DNA of 34,489 nucleotides, taken from assembly GCF_023684405.1 (NCBI RefSeq), contig NZ_JAGSOI010000024.1, positions 1 through 34,489 on the forward strand, in the 5' to 3' direction. Below, one piece after another: positions 16,655-26,169 of the stretch (its first letter is position 1; the number at the start of each line of letters is the position of its first letter). The notes beneath the pieces were generated by a model that was not told where the DNA came from, made no database searches, and saw nothing but the letters and a program-made list of their open reading frames with translations. This stretch comes from Methanococcoides seepicolus. Lineage in GTDB: Archaea > Halobacteriota > Methanosarcinia > Methanosarcinales > Methanosarcinaceae. The position numbers and the translations under genes are program-made.

Positions 16655-17863
16655 CTACCCCATCACTACACCCCAATCATTTATATTACCATTAACTTCC
16701 GCAATTTCCCTAGGCGGTCCTTTCTTATACCAAACAAACTTCATTTTGCCACCACAAAATGAACACTGTGGCGCTCACTTGTTCAACACTTTTTTGAAGT
16801 CTTCGAGATTTGTCTGCTTTATACTTCTCTGTAAGCACTTTGAATATCTCTTTTTGACTTTGCGACTATATGCCCCATAATACCGTATCATTTTAAAATT
16901 TCGATCAGGAATATGCTGAATTAACGCTTTAATAAATTCCTGCAATTCCATTATCACAAAATGCCTTACCCCTTCATGATCATTATACCAAAAAATAACG
17001 GATTTTCCATCATAACTATGCAACCTTGAATTTGTGATAGCTGGATGCCTTATATACCTCCCGACATACTGTGACATCCTTTGTTTGTTAGTGATTCTTG
17101 AGTTTTTTGGCATGTGAACATAAAATCCATCAGGATATTCTTTAAAAAGTTGATTTACAAGATGGGAGAATGCTTGAACCTTAGGGAGGGCATCTTTGAA
17201 TCTCGTAAGCACTTGGTATTGCCATGTTTTTCGCATGGTCTTAAAATGAATGAACTTTTGGTGAATGAATTTACCATACATATCAAATCCACCTTCAGTT
17301 AGAAAAATATGAAGATGAGGATTAAAACCCATATCTTTGGAAAATGGATGTAGAACGACAATAGCACCCGCAAGCAAACGACCATTTCTGTGCTTGAATG
17401 AAATAGTGTCATTAATTGCTACAATTGCTGCATCCATCAAAACCTTTAGTAGAAAACGATTCTTTCTAACAAAACCCCACAGAAGATCCGGGATTGTAAG
17501 AACAGCATGCCTATGAACTACATTGAACATTGCGCGTTTGAGAGATTTAGACCATTTATCAGTATGATTTTTACCACAATTTGTGCAGATACGACTGTTA
17601 CATCCAAAATAGACCGTTTTGTAATTACCACAACTTTCACATTGATAAGTGAAGAAACCACGACTCTTATCTTTACAAGATAACATCTTGTTGACTTCTT
17701 CAATCTCAGCATTGCGAAGAATGTCTTTATGGTCAATGCAAAATAGATCCCAGTTATTATTGTCTTTGAAGATACGTTTGACAGTAAGAAGCTGATTGGA
17801 TGGATAAGTAGTAGTTTGCAATACTGAAATGAATTGGCTTAGACATAATCTAAATATTGCTTA
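16655..17863 (-). mobile_element. IS91-like insertion element (HUH/Y2 transposase), about 1.2 kb
   Basis: The extent is inferred from the 9-bp direct repeats at both sides and from the coding frame, which reaches the left repeat exactly. I see no terminal inverted repeats, as expected for the IS91 family. That family moves by rolling-circle replication and normally makes no target duplication, so the repeats may be coincidental or part of the ends. The element separates dapB from the pyrBI operon in an otherwise ordinary convergent gap. Confidence 0.6.
16775..17821 (-). CDS. IS91-family HUH/Y2 transposase, C-terminus cut by an in-frame TGA
   Basis: A 348-residue rolling-circle transposase. 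The N-terminal zinc-binding domain has CESC (61-64), C74, C79 and C82 in CNSRICTNCGKNHTDKW. The HUH nuclease motif is NPHLHIF (H169, H171). The two catalytic tyrosines of the Y2 type lie in YVGRY (Y252, Y256). RYYGAYSRKVKKRY follows near 314. Reading past the TGA stop (16775-16777), the frame stays open for 39 more codons to a TAG at 16655-16657. The extra peptide starts APQCSFCGGKMKFVW and adds a CxxC typical of the C-terminal zinc ribbon in this family. The TGA therefore looks like a nonsense mutation, perhaps from TGG, although truncated activity cannot be excluded. Confidence 0.88.
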   Translation of the reverse strand: MQTTTYPSNQLLTVKRIFKDNNNWDLFCIDHKDILRNAEIEEVNKMLSCKDKSRGFFTYQCESCGNYKTVYFGCNSRICTNCGKNHTDKWSKSLKRAMFNVVHRHAVLTIPDLLWGFVRKNRFLLKVLMDAAIVAINDTISFKHRNGRLLAGAIVVLHPFSKDMGFNPHLHIFLTEGGFDMYGKFIHQKFIHFKTMRKTWQYQVLTRFKDALPKVQAFSHLVNQLFKEYPDGFYVHMPKNSRITNKQRMSQYVGRYIRHPAITNSRLHSYDGKSVIFWYNDHEGVRHFVIMELQEFIKALIQHIPDRNFKMIRYYGAYSRKVKKRYSKCLQRSIKQTNLEDFKKVLNK

Positions 17864-17872
17864 TAGGTACGA
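17864..17872. repeat. Right copy of the 9-bp direct repeat
   Basis: TAGGTACGA, identical to 16646-16654. It lies 43 bp upstream of the transposase start codon and marks the inferred right edge of the element. Confidence 0.5.
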
Positions 17873-17917
17873 GAAGTTATAGATTATATACAATTAAAAA
17901 TAGAAAAGATACAAGCA

Positions 17918-18397
17918 TCAGAGCAGATGCTCTCCTATATCATCGGAAATGATGCGTTCACAATATGAACAGCGAAGAATGGTCCTCCGTCCATTGGAAC
18001 TTACCGCAAACTTCGAGGTCACTGGTTCATTGCTATTAGAGATACAGTTCGGATTTATGCACCTGACAACGCCCTCGATCTGTGAATGGATATGAACAAT
18101 ATCTTTTTCAGAAACCTCGAAATCCCTTATGATATTGATGGTCGCATTAGGAGCTATCAGGGCTATCTTATCAACTTCTTCAACATTGAGTTCCCTGCCT
18201 TCGATCTTGACAACATCTTTTCGACCATGGACACTGGGTGCATTAATAAGTACACTTACAACCCTTGATGAAGAGCTTGGTATCTTCAATATCTTAAGAA
18301 CGTTCAACGCCTGTCCGGCATTTATGTGATCTATCACAGTACCATTCTCAATGGGATGCACACGTATCTCACGTATTTGTTGATCTTCACTGCTCAT
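17918..18397 (-). CDS. pyrI: Aspartate carbamoyltransferase regulatory chain (PyrI)
   Basis: A 159-residue regulatory subunit. It binds nucleotides (CTP/ATP) in its N-terminal domain and links the PyrB trimers through a zinc domain. IREIRVHPIENGTVIDHI begins the allosteric domain. The four zinc cysteines are C113 and C118 (RCINPNC) and C143 and C146 (RCSYC). The open frame extends 25 codons upstream, but ATG 18397 overlaps the pyrB stop as ATGA and gives the usual length. It is translated together with pyrB and controls flux into pyrimidine synthesis by feedback. Confidence 0.96.
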   Translation of the reverse strand: MSSEDQQIREIRVHPIENGTVIDHINAGQALNVLKILKIPSSSSRVVSVLINAPSVHGRKDVVKIEGRELNVEEVDKIALIAPNATINIIRDFEVSEKDIVHIHSQIEGVVRCINPNCISNSNEPVTSKFAVSSNGRRTILRCSYCERIISDDIGEHLL

Positions 18398-19320
18398 TCC
18401 AATGCCCCCATAACAAGTGCAAGAAGTGCCATTCTGATCGGAACGCCATAGAATGACTGTTTGAAATAACACGCATGCTTAGTATTGTCCACCCTTGGAT
18501 CTATCTCATTCGTCCTCGGCAGCGGATGCATTACCTTCAGCTCAGGTTTCGCTTTCTCAAGAAGTTCAGGAGTGATCAGCAGACTGTTGGCCACCTTACG
18601 ATACTCCGCAGGATCTGGAAAACGCTCCTTCTGAACCCTTGTAGCATAAAGCACATCGATATCCTCAATGGCATCCTCGATAGATTCGGTCTCTGTAACC
18701 TTTATGTTCCTGCTCTTAAGGTCCTCGATGATCTCAGCAGGCAACCGCAACTCTTTCGGAGAAATAAGCGTTATCTCAGCACCATAAAGAGAAAGGGCAT
18801 AGCAAAGCGAATGCACAGTCCGGCCATACTTCAGATCCCCCGCAAGAGCGATCTTCAAACCGTCCAGATGGCTTTCCCTGCGTATGGTATAAAGATCGAG
18901 GAATGTCTGCGTAGGATGATGCCCTGCACCATCCCCTGCATTCAGTATGGGAACCGATGAGAACTCCGAAGCAAGCTGTGCAGCTCCTTCTTTATTGTGC
19001 CTGAGAACTATTGCATTGGCATATCCATCCACCACACGAATGGTATCTGCAAGGGTCTCCCCTTTTGCAATTGAGCTTGCATCCACTGAACCAAGACTTA
19101 AGACATCCCCGCCAAGACGCATCATTGCGGTCTCAAAGGACATACGAGTTCTCGTACTTGGCTCAAAGAACATCACACCAAGCACCTTGCCCTTCAAAAT
19201 ATCTGACTTTGCCTTGTCCCTGGCTATGGGTTCAAGCATTTCTGCAGTATTGAGGACATGATCGATCATATCCCTTGAAAAGGATTTCATCGAAATGATA
19301 TGCAAGTCTTTGAAGCTCAT
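18394..19320 (-). CDS. pyrB: Aspartate carbamoyltransferase catalytic chain (PyrB)
   Basis: A 308-residue enzyme that makes N-carbamoyl-aspartate from carbamoyl phosphate and aspartate, an early committed step of pyrimidine synthesis. Carbamoyl-phosphate binding is shown by FEPSTRTRMSFETAM (about residues 52-66). The aspartate side has GDLKYGRTVHSL and HPLPRTNEID. A GGTGA touches the ATG directly, and a TATA-like element (ATTATATTT on the minus strand) lies about 27 bp upstream, so the message is probably leaderless or nearly so. It is the first gene of pyrBI. Confidence 0.97.
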   Translation of the reverse strand: MSFKDLHIISMKSFSRDMIDHVLNTAEMLEPIARDKAKSDILKGKVLGVMFFEPSTRTRMSFETAMMRLGGDVLSLGSVDASSIAKGETLADTIRVVDGYANAIVLRHNKEGAAQLASEFSSVPILNAGDGAGHHPTQTFLDLYTIRRESHLDGLKIALAGDLKYGRTVHSLCYALSLYGAEITLISPKELRLPAEIIEDLKSRNIKVTETESIEDAIEDIDVLYATRVQKERFPDPAEYRKVANSLLITPELLEKAKPELKVMHPLPRTNEIDPRVDNTKHACYFKQSFYGVPIRMALLALVMGALE

Positions 19321-19412
19321 TCACCATGAAGAAGAATTGCATGAAATATAATGTTTGCCGATGATAGTTATAATCAAAATAAAATATTGATATGATATAC
19401 AGATGAAATAAC

Positions 19413-19859
19413 TCATTCATCAAGTTCCGCCAGGAACTTTATCCAGCCCTTTGCATCTTTAACTGTACACTTCATAGCATCTTCTTTAAATTTAGTCATC
19501 CGCTCAGGACCGGGCAATTCCTCGATCTCCTTCAAGTCCATGACAGCTCGCAAAAGACCCGCAGTTTTGTCGAATATCCCTTTTGCTTCCCCAACGGTCA
19601 TAGTTTCAGTTTCCAGGACACTTTCAAATGACCGTGCTTTCTTAGAAAGAGAAACAATACAATGTTCTATTTGTTCCTTATCTTCATCGTTCAAATCGGG
19701 CTTATTGATAAGTTCCCATGTGATCTCATGAAGCGGGAACATTTTCCCATTGAACTCAACCTCATCAGGAATTCTTTCACCACACCAGAACAATTGACGA
19801 TGAAGTCCTGCAAGGAACTTTTTGCGCTGCTTCTCAGTCAATATATCTTCTTCTACCAT
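19413..19859 (-). CDS. Conserved archaeal protein, DUF5788-like
   Basis: A 148-residue, mostly helical soluble protein (MVEEDILTEKQRKKFLAGLHRQLFWCGERIPDEVEF). It resembles the DUF5788 family found in methanogens and haloarchaea. There is no signal peptide, membrane segment or known catalytic motif. The N-terminal FWCGERIP and the C-terminal KGWIKFLAEL are the most distinctive parts. It lies upstream of pyrB on the same strand with 92 bp between, enough for pyrB to have its own promoter. Function is unknown. Confidence 0.72.
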   Translation of the reverse strand: MVEEDILTEKQRKKFLAGLHRQLFWCGERIPDEVEFNGKMFPLHEITWELINKPDLNDEDKEQIEHCIVSLSKKARSFESVLETETMTVGEAKGIFDKTAGLLRAVMDLKEIEELPGPERMTKFKEDAMKCTVKDAKGWIKFLAELDE

Positions 19860-19984
19860 AATATGAGCTCATTAATAATGACTTACTTTTAACAAATAGC
19901 ATCAACTATTAAGTATTATAACCATATACCCGGTTTGATTTATACTTATTCAACTACACTACGTAAGTTCCAAAGGGTGATCAT

Positions 19985-21265
19985 ATCAACACAATAATTC
20001 AAGTAGCTCTTGACCTGCTGGAAATAGACCGTTCCATCCAGATCGCAAAGGAAGCCGTCGAAGGAGGCATAGACTGGATCGAAGCAGGAACACCACTTAT
20101 CAAGAGTGAAGGAATGAATGCCATTCGCCAACTAAGGAAATCATTCCCGAACCATACGATCCTTGCCGACATGAAAATAGCAGACACCGGTGCATTTGAA
20201 GTGGAGATGGCCGCCAAAGCCGGTGCGGATATTGTCATGCTCCTGGGAAATGCCGATGATTCCACAGTCCTTGATGCCGTCAGATCAGCACACAAATACG
20301 GAGTGAAGCTGATGGCCGACCTGATAATTGTCGAAGATCCGGTATCAAGGGCAATTGAACTGGAACTAATGGGTGTCGATTATATCAACATGCATACAGG
20401 GATTGATCAGCAAATGACCGGTAAGGATCCCACCCCCGTACTTGAGAAAATGACAACGTCAGTTAGCATTCCGGTAGCTGCCGCAGGAGGATTGGATGCT
20501 GCAAGTGCTGCAATGGCAGTAAAAGCAGGTGCAAGCATCGTTATCGTTGGAGGAAATATAACACAATCCGACAATGTGACCGGAGCTGCGAAAAAGATAC
20601 GAGAAGCCGTTGATTCAAAAGATATTCCTGAAATAGCACATCAGACCCTCGAAGAAGAGATCCGACAACTATTATCAGAGGTATCCACCCCGAACATAAC
20701 CGATGCAATGCACAGAAAAGGAGCCATGAAGGACATCCACACAATGGTTGCCGGAAAAAGGATGGTAGGTAAAGCTGTGACAGTCCAGACATTCGAAGGT
20801 GACTGGGCAAAAACTGTCGAAGCTATTGAAGTTGCCGGTGAAGGGGACGTAATTGTGATCTACAACGGAAGTAGACACATATCACCATGGGGAGGACTTG
20901 CCACCCTTAGCTGCCTTAACAAAGGCATAGCAGGAGTTGTCATCGATGGTCCAGTAAGGGATATCGAAGAGATAAGAGCGATAGGAGTTCCCGTCTTTGC
21001 CATCAGCAATGTACCTAATGCCGGTGACCCGAAGGGCTTTGGCGAAATTGGGGCATCCATACACTGCGGCTCACAAAATGTCAACCCCGGAGATTATATT
21101 GTCGGAGATGACAACGGAGTGGTCGTAATACCCAAAGAAAGAGCATATGAGATAGCAAGGCGTGCCAAGGAAGTTGAGAAGAACGAGAAACGTATCTATG
21201 AAGAGATAAAAAGAGGAAGCACGCTTTCTGAGGTCCTTAAGCTCAAAAAATGGGAGAAAATGTAA
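19985..21265 (+). CDS. Bifunctional hexulose-6-phosphate synthase / RraA-like protein, non-standard start
   Basis: About 426 residues. The N-terminal half is a hexulose-6-phosphate synthase (orotidine decarboxylase superfamily). Its visible residues are [10 protein letters not shown] (D10), [31 protein letters not shown] and ADLIIVEDP. In methanogens it splits or makes hexulose phosphate with formaldehyde, a route to ribose phosphate. The second half (from about residue 215) is RraA/MenG-like ([51 protein letters not shown]). The fusion is known in methanogens. The frame is open from 19967, but it has no ATG, GTG or TTG before ATG 20114. That ATG would remove the first barrel strand and D10. 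A perfect GGTGATC ribosome-binding site (19976-19982) stands just before ATC 19985, where ATG would be expected. I therefore place the start at 19985. Confidence 0.8.
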   Translation: MNTIIQVALDLLEIDRSIQIAKEAVEGGIDWIEAGTPLIKSEGMNAIRQLRKSFPNHTILADMKIADTGAFEVEMAAKAGADIVMLLGNADDSTVLDAVRSAHKYGVKLMADLIIVEDPVSRAIELELMGVDYINMHTGIDQQMTGKDPTPVLEKMTTSVSIPVAAAGGLDAASAAMAVKAGASIVIVGGNITQSDNVTGAAKKIREAVDSKDIPEIAHQTLEEEIRQLLSEVSTPNITDAMHRKGAMKDIHTMVAGKRMVGKAVTVQTFEGDWAKTVEAIEVAGEGDVIVIYNGSRHISPWGGLATLSCLNKGIAGVVIDGPVRDIEEIRAIGVPVFAISNVPNAGDPKGFGEIGASIHCGSQNVNPGDYIVGDDNGVVVIPKERAYEIARRAKEVEKNEKRIYEEIKRGSTLSEVLKLKKWEKM

Positions 21266-22024
21266 ATGATAGAACTATTGAAGGTGCTTGTTTGTATGCC
21301 ATTTCTCCTTTACTCCTGCTATTCGGATATTAAGACACGAAGGGTCACTAACAAGCTCTGGCCAATAATGCTCGGTGCAGCAGCCCCTTTAATCATCTAT
21401 GATATCGCACGATATGGCATTCCCTACGTAAAATGGACACTCATATCGTTCATATTCATATTCGTGTTCGTGTACATATTGTTCTATTTCAGAGCCTTCG
21501 GTGGTGCCGATGCCAAAGTATTGATGGTGATATCATTGATACTACCCATCTATCCTGCACTGGATCTGATCAACTACCATTTGCCCTTAGCAGGTATGGC
21601 ACCCATTGCCCTTTTCACATTCAGCGTCTTTGGGAACTCAGTCATACTCACAGTGGTCGTACCGCTGGGACTGTTCCTCTACAATCTCACACAGCCATCT
21701 CTGAAAGAGACACTTAAAAGACCTCATTACATGTTCCTTGGATACAGATCGTTGATCAAAGACCTTGAACGGCCCCACATTCGCCTCATTGAACAGTACG
21801 AAGAGAACGATGGGAATGTATCACACCGATTCACATCAGGGGGTATGCAGCTTGATGAGGACACAATAGCAACGATGAATGAATATGATAAAAAAGGACT
21901 TATCGAAAAAAGGGTATGGGTCACCCCCGGACTGCCATTCATGATACCCATAACAGCCGGTTTTATCACTGCAGTGGTCTATGGAGATCTTATATTCCAA
22001 CTGACGGTTCATTTCCTGCTATAA
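21266..22024 (+). CDS. Archaeal prepilin/preflagellin peptidase, A24 family
   Basis: A 252-residue aspartic membrane protease that removes the leader peptide of type IV pilins or archaellins. The two catalytic aspartates are visible: D21 in CYSDIKTRRVTN after the first helix, and D82 in FGGADAKV (the GxGD-type motif, here GGAD). About six hydrophobic segments are present. A soluble loop (about residues 150-220) precedes the last helix, as in the longer FlaK/EppA-like enzymes. The ATG follows the hps-rraA stop directly, so translation is probably coupled even though the functions look unrelated. It is convergent with recQ (8 bp apart). Confidence 0.9.
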   Translation: MIELLKVLVCMPFLLYSCYSDIKTRRVTNKLWPIMLGAAAPLIIYDIARYGIPYVKWTLISFIFIFVFVYILFYFRAFGGADAKVLMVISLILPIYPALDLINYHLPLAGMAPIALFTFSVFGNSVILTVVVPLGLFLYNLTQPSLKETLKRPHYMFLGYRSLIKDLERPHIRLIEQYEENDGNVSHRFTSGGMQLDEDTIATMNEYDKKGLIEKRVWVTPGLPFMIPITAGFITAVVYGDLIFQLTVHFLL

Positions 22025-22032
22025 ATTGGTAT

Positions 22033-23976
22033 TCACTTGCTTCCTTTTTCAAAGGCAGCTATTTCTTCCATGAAAATGGAACCATATTTCTTTAACTTAA
22101 CCTCACCGACACCCGTGATATCAATGAACTCCTTTTCATTTTTCGGAAGCTTCGCAGCCATCTGTCTGAGACTGGTATCTGCAAATATGATATAAGGTGG
22201 GACATTTGCCTCCACCGCAAGCCTTTTGCGCAGTTCCCGAAGCTTATCAAAGAGTTTCTTGTTCGGACGTGATATCGGTGTTGGGACCCTCTTTGCCTTT
22301 CCCGGAGCAGATGTTCTTTTTTGAGTGCTGGACTGTGTGGTCTTGGCCGAGGACTTCCCCACCGTTGAGCCAACCTTTTTCGAGCCAGCATATGCAGGCC
22401 TGACGGCTGCAGAATTGCCCGGCCTTGACACACTAACAGGTGCTTTCCGAGGTTTGGCAGCAGCTACCCCCATAGAACGCGTCAGATGTACCTCACCGCC
22501 CCCAAGGACGTCATGGCTCTTCTTGTTCAGAAGAAGTATGGGATATTTCCCTTCCTTCACATCAACATGACCCAGACGTATCATTTCCCTTGCCATTTCC
22601 ACCCATTCGGACTTAATGTACCCGTCACCGGTGCCATAGCTTTTAAGGCGGTCATGTTTGTAGCTTATTATTTTCTTGGACTTAGAGCCTGTAAGGATAT
22701 CCACGATATGCGTCAATCCAAAACGCTCATTGACCTCATCGACACAGGAAATGAAGGTCCTTGCAACATCGGACGCATCATAAGTGTCACGCGGGTTCAA
22801 ACAGACATCACAGCTTCCGCAATTGTCGGACTCCAGCTCCTCTCCAAAATAACGCAATAAGGCCTTCCTGCGACAGGAAGTGCTTTCACAATAATCAATC
22901 ATTTCCTGCAACTTCGTCATTGCGATATCGCGTTCAGACTTTTTGGGTTTTTGATCAATTAAATATTTGATCTTGTACCAGTCAGCCCGACTGAAATACA
23001 AGATACATTCGCATTCAAGACCGTCACGCCCACCCCTGCCGGTTTCCTGATAATAGCCCTCCAGGTTCTTGGGAAGATCATAATGGATAACAAAACGAAC
23101 GTTCGGTTTATCGATCCCCATACCAAAAGCAACAGTAGCCACAATGATATCGACATCATCCCTGATGAAACGTTCCTGATGATCCTGCCTTTTGGCATCG
23201 TTCAATCCTGCATGATAAGGAAGGGTATGAAATCCTTCACGGTTCAGTTTGGTGGAAACAGATTCAACACTCTTTCGGCTGTTGCAGTATATGATACCCG
23301 AATTTCCACGCTGACCCTTAAGGTAACTTACCATGTCACCATAGGTATTGTTCTTGGGTCTTATCTCATAGGAAAGGTTAGCACGATCAAAACTCGCCAC
23401 ATAAACAGAAGGAGAGACCAGATCAAGTTGTTTGATGGTATTTTCCTTTACCTTCGCAGTAGCTGTTGCGGTCAGGGCTATCACAGGAACATCAGGGTAC
23501 TTCTTTTTCAAAAATCCCATACGCCGATATTCCGGCCTGAAATCATGTCCCCATTCTGAGATACAATGAGCTTCATCGATCGCGAAAAGACTTACATTGA
23601 CATGACTTAGCAGCTCCTGAGTGCTTTTCATGCAAAGGCGTTCAGGTGCGACATACAATATATCCACATGCCCTTCGACGATGGCACGGGTGGTTTTCTG
23701 AACTTCGTTATAACTTAACGTACTATTAAGATAAGCAGCCGAGATCCCATTGCTGACAAGTCCGTCCACCTGGTCCTTCATCAGAGAAATGAGAGGGGAT
23801 ACCACCACAGCAAGCCCATCAATTATGAGTGCAGGTATCTGGTAGCATATTGATTTGCCACCGCCGGTCGGCATTAATACAAAAACATCCTTTTTGTTCA
23901 GAACATCCTTGATAATATCCTCCTGAAGAGGACGGAATTCGCTGTAGCCAAAATATTTCTGGAGTGTCCTGTACAT
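22033..23976 (-). CDS. recQ: ATP-dependent DNA helicase RecQ
   Basis: A 647-residue 3'-5' DNA helicase for recombination and fork repair. Motifs in order are the Q-motif region ([14 protein letters not shown]), Walker A MPTGGGKS (35-42), DEAH (134-137) with the RecQ loop [20 protein letters not shown], and motif [12 protein letters not shown]. The zinc-binding region has [17 protein letters not shown] and CGSCDVC, followed by the RQC winged helix. A Ser/Ala/Pro/Lys-rich linker (about 495-560) leads to a C-terminal HRDC domain with [20 protein letters not shown]. Size and layout match bacterial-type RecQ, a gene that several methanogens are thought to have acquired by transfer. Confidence 0.96.
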   Translation of the reverse strand: MYRTLQKYFGYSEFRPLQEDIIKDVLNKKDVFVLMPTGGGKSICYQIPALIIDGLAVVVSPLISLMKDQVDGLVSNGISAAYLNSTLSYNEVQKTTRAIVEGHVDILYVAPERLCMKSTQELLSHVNVSLFAIDEAHCISEWGHDFRPEYRRMGFLKKKYPDVPVIALTATATAKVKENTIKQLDLVSPSVYVASFDRANLSYEIRPKNNTYGDMVSYLKGQRGNSGIIYCNSRKSVESVSTKLNREGFHTLPYHAGLNDAKRQDHQERFIRDDVDIIVATVAFGMGIDKPNVRFVIHYDLPKNLEGYYQETGRGGRDGLECECILYFSRADWYKIKYLIDQKPKKSERDIAMTKLQEMIDYCESTSCRRKALLRYFGEELESDNCGSCDVCLNPRDTYDASDVARTFISCVDEVNERFGLTHIVDILTGSKSKKIISYKHDRLKSYGTGDGYIKSEWVEMAREMIRLGHVDVKEGKYPILLLNKKSHDVLGGGEVHLTRSMGVAAAKPRKAPVSVSRPGNSAAVRPAYAGSKKVGSTVGKSSAKTTQSSTQKRTSAPGKAKRVPTPISRPNKKLFDKLRELRKRLAVEANVPPYIIFADTSLRQMAAKLPKNEKEFIDITGVGEVKLKKYGSIFMEEIAAFEKGSK

Positions 23977-24184
23977 ATTGATACCGAGATTAAGCTAGTG
24001 ATACAATCCTGAAAATGTCTTTCACTATATTTAACATACAACCATGCAGGGTGAAAGTAATTGATATAGGATCATTGAGTTTTCCATCGATACTATTAAA
24101 ACCAACAAACATATTAAAGCACAGTATTATTTAAGAAATTCACTAATATTGATCATCATCACATCATAACTGGAGTTCACATTC

Positions 24185-25099
24185 ATGGTAAAAGTCGAGA
24201 AATTCATACCTAAGGCTATAGACAGGATCAAGGAACAAGCAAAAGGAAAGACCATAATCGCACTTTCCGGCGGCGTTGACAGTTCAGTTTGTGCAGTACT
24301 TGCATACCGGGCTATTGGAGATGATCTGATACCTATCTACATCGATACAGGTCTTATGAGAAAAGGTGAGACCAAAAGGATCAAAGAGATCTTTGAGGAC
24401 ATGAACCTGCAGACCATAGATGCAAAGGACCGCTTCCTTGAGGCGCTTGTCGGCATCAAAGACCCTGAAGAGAAAAGAAAGGTTGTCGGAGAGACATTCA
24501 TTCGTGTCTTTGAAGAGGAAGCACGCGAAATAAATGCAGAATATCTCATTCAGGGAACTATCTATCCGGACAGGATCGAGTCTGACGGCGGCATCAAATC
24601 CCACCATAACGTCGGCGGATTACCAGAACACATCGACTTCAAGGGAATAATCGAGCCTATAGATGACCTTTACAAAGATGAAGTGCGTGAGGTCGCCTGG
24701 GCACTTGACCTTCCTGAAGAGATATGTGAGAGAATGCCATTCCCAGGACCTGGGCTTTCCGTAAGGATAATCGGAGAGGTCACTGAGGAAAAAGTAGATG
24801 TCGTACGTGAAGCGAATGCGATCGTAGAGGAAGAGCTCCTTGAGCAGTTCAAACCATGGCAGACATTTGCAGCCGTCATAGGAAAAGGAACCGGCGTCAA
24901 GGGAGATGTACGTGTACATGGCTGGATAATTGCCGTACGCGCTGTAGGTTCAAGGGATGGTATGACCGCAGAGGCACTTGAACTACCCTGGGAGACCCTC
25001 AGGAAGATCGAATCCAGGATCTCCGGCGAGATAGCATCAGTCGCAAGAGTACTTTACGACCTGTCACCAAAACCACCTGCAACTATCGAGTTTGAGTAA
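24185..25099 (+). CDS. guaAb: GMP synthase, ATP-pyrophosphatase subunit B
   Basis: A 304-residue subunit that adenylates XMP and aminates it to GMP, using ammonia from a separate glutamine amidotransferase subunit (archaeal two-subunit form). The PP-loop is [10 protein letters not shown] (about 24-33). Also visible are [34 protein letters not shown], the [14 protein letters not shown] signature and the dimerisation C-terminus ending [13 protein letters not shown] stands 9 nt before the ATG. It has a 208-bp divergent gap to recQ and is directly followed by the RaSEA gene. The amidotransferase partner is not in this window. Confidence 0.96.
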   Translation: MVKVEKFIPKAIDRIKEQAKGKTIIALSGGVDSSVCAVLAYRAIGDDLIPIYIDTGLMRKGETKRIKEIFEDMNLQTIDAKDRFLEALVGIKDPEEKRKVVGETFIRVFEEEAREINAEYLIQGTIYPDRIESDGGIKSHHNVGGLPEHIDFKGIIEPIDDLYKDEVREVAWALDLPEEICERMPFPGPGLSVRIIGEVTEEKVDVVREANAIVEEELLEQFKPWQTFAAVIGKGTGVKGDVRVHGWIIAVRAVGSRDGMTAEALELPWETLRKIESRISGEIASVARVLYDLSPKPPATIEFE

Positions 25100-26143
25100 A
25101 TGTCACTTAATAAAGCCGTATTAGATATACGTGAACGTCAGCGTATAAAGCCATCATCTAACGATTATCCTGCCGCAGTATGGAGAAGCACTGATCACTG
25201 TGACGGAAAGACAGTTGATACACTGACCATCATCTTCAAGACATCGGGCTGCTGGTGGGGAAAAGCTGGAGGCTGTACAATGTGCGGCTTCGTTTATGAC
25301 AGTGCAAAGATACCCCCACAACCGGAAGAACTTGAAAGGCAGTTCGATAATGCAATGCAGAAGGGCGAGAAGTTTGAAAGTTTCATGGTGAAGATATTTA
25401 CATCAGGAAGTTTCCTTGATGAAAATGAAGTGCCAGCCGAAACAAGAGCTAACATCCTGAGCAAACTGGCATCCGATGAACGTATCTTTAAGGTCCTTGT
25501 TGAGAGCAGACCTGAGTTCGTTACTGAAGAGACCCTGAAAACCTGTAAAGAAGCACTCGGAGATACCTCATTTGAAGTTGCTATAGGGCTGGAGACAAGT
25601 TCAGACAATATACGGAAGAACTCCATAAATAAGGGATTCACGTTCGAGGATTATATTAAAGCCTCAAACCTGGCAAAGAACAACGATGTGAGCATGAAAG
25701 CATATCTGTTGCTGAAACCACCATTCCTGTCCGAAAAGGAAGCATTGGAAGACATTGTCAAAACTGTAGATGATGTTGCAGATCATGCTCAGACCATCTC
25801 GATAAACCTATGTAATGTCCAAAATGGTACATATGTGGAACAGCTCTGGCAAAGGAGCCAATACAGAACACCATGGCTTTGGAGTATCGTTGAGATCCTT
25901 AAACGTACAAAACAAAACCATCCTGACCTGGTCATAACTTCCGACCCCGTAGGTGCAGGCTCAAAACGTGGCCCTCACAATTGCAAGATATGCAGCAGGG
26001 ACGTTTCGGATGCAGTACATTTGTTTTCACGTACCCAAGACCTAAAAGTGCTCGAAGGACTGACATGCGATTGCAAACAGACGTGGAAAAAAGTGCTCGA
26101 ACTGGACGATTTTACCTATGGTAGTCCGATACTTGACAGATAA
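25100..26143 (+). CDS. Archaeosine biosynthesis radical SAM protein RaSEA
   Basis: A 347-residue radical S-adenosylmethionine enzyme. RaSEA works with ArcS in making archaeosine (G+) at position 15 of archaeal tRNA: ArcS adds lysine to preQ0 in tRNA and RaSEA cleaves the adduct to the amidine. The cluster motif is unusual for radical SAM enzymes, C51-x7-C59-x2-C62 in SGCWWGKAGGCTMCGF. EVAIGLETSSDNIRKNSINKGF is the SAM-binding region. The C-terminus has further cysteines (HNCKICSRDV and LTCDCKQTW), a probable zinc or cluster site. The ATG follows the guaAb stop with no gap and no strong ribosome-binding site of its own, so translation is probably coupled. The identification rests on the motif and the TIGR01210-like layout. 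Confidence 0.87.
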   Translation: MSLNKAVLDIRERQRIKPSSNDYPAAVWRSTDHCDGKTVDTLTIIFKTSGCWWGKAGGCTMCGFVYDSAKIPPQPEELERQFDNAMQKGEKFESFMVKIFTSGSFLDENEVPAETRANILSKLASDERIFKVLVESRPEFVTEETLKTCKEALGDTSFEVAIGLETSSDNIRKNSINKGFTFEDYIKASNLAKNNDVSMKAYLLLKPPFLSEKEALEDIVKTVDDVADHAQTISINLCNVQNGTYVEQLWQRSQYRTPWLWSIVEILKRTKQNHPDLVITSDPVGAGSKRGPHNCKICSRDVSDAVHLFSRTQDLKVLEGLTCDCKQTWKKVLELDDFTYGSPILDR

Positions 26144-26169
26144 AGCCAAAAAAGGATGAGAGGGCACCC

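Noticed and set aside
16655-16657. TAG at the end of the extended transposase frame as a possible pyrrolysine codon
   Set aside because: Methanosarcinaceae can read UAG as pyrrolysine, but here it sits exactly at the edge of the element and another stop follows four codons later, so a normal stop is simpler.
18398-18472. 25-codon upstream extension of pyrI inside pyrB
   Set aside because: The ATGA overlap and the normal length of PyrI support ATG 18397.
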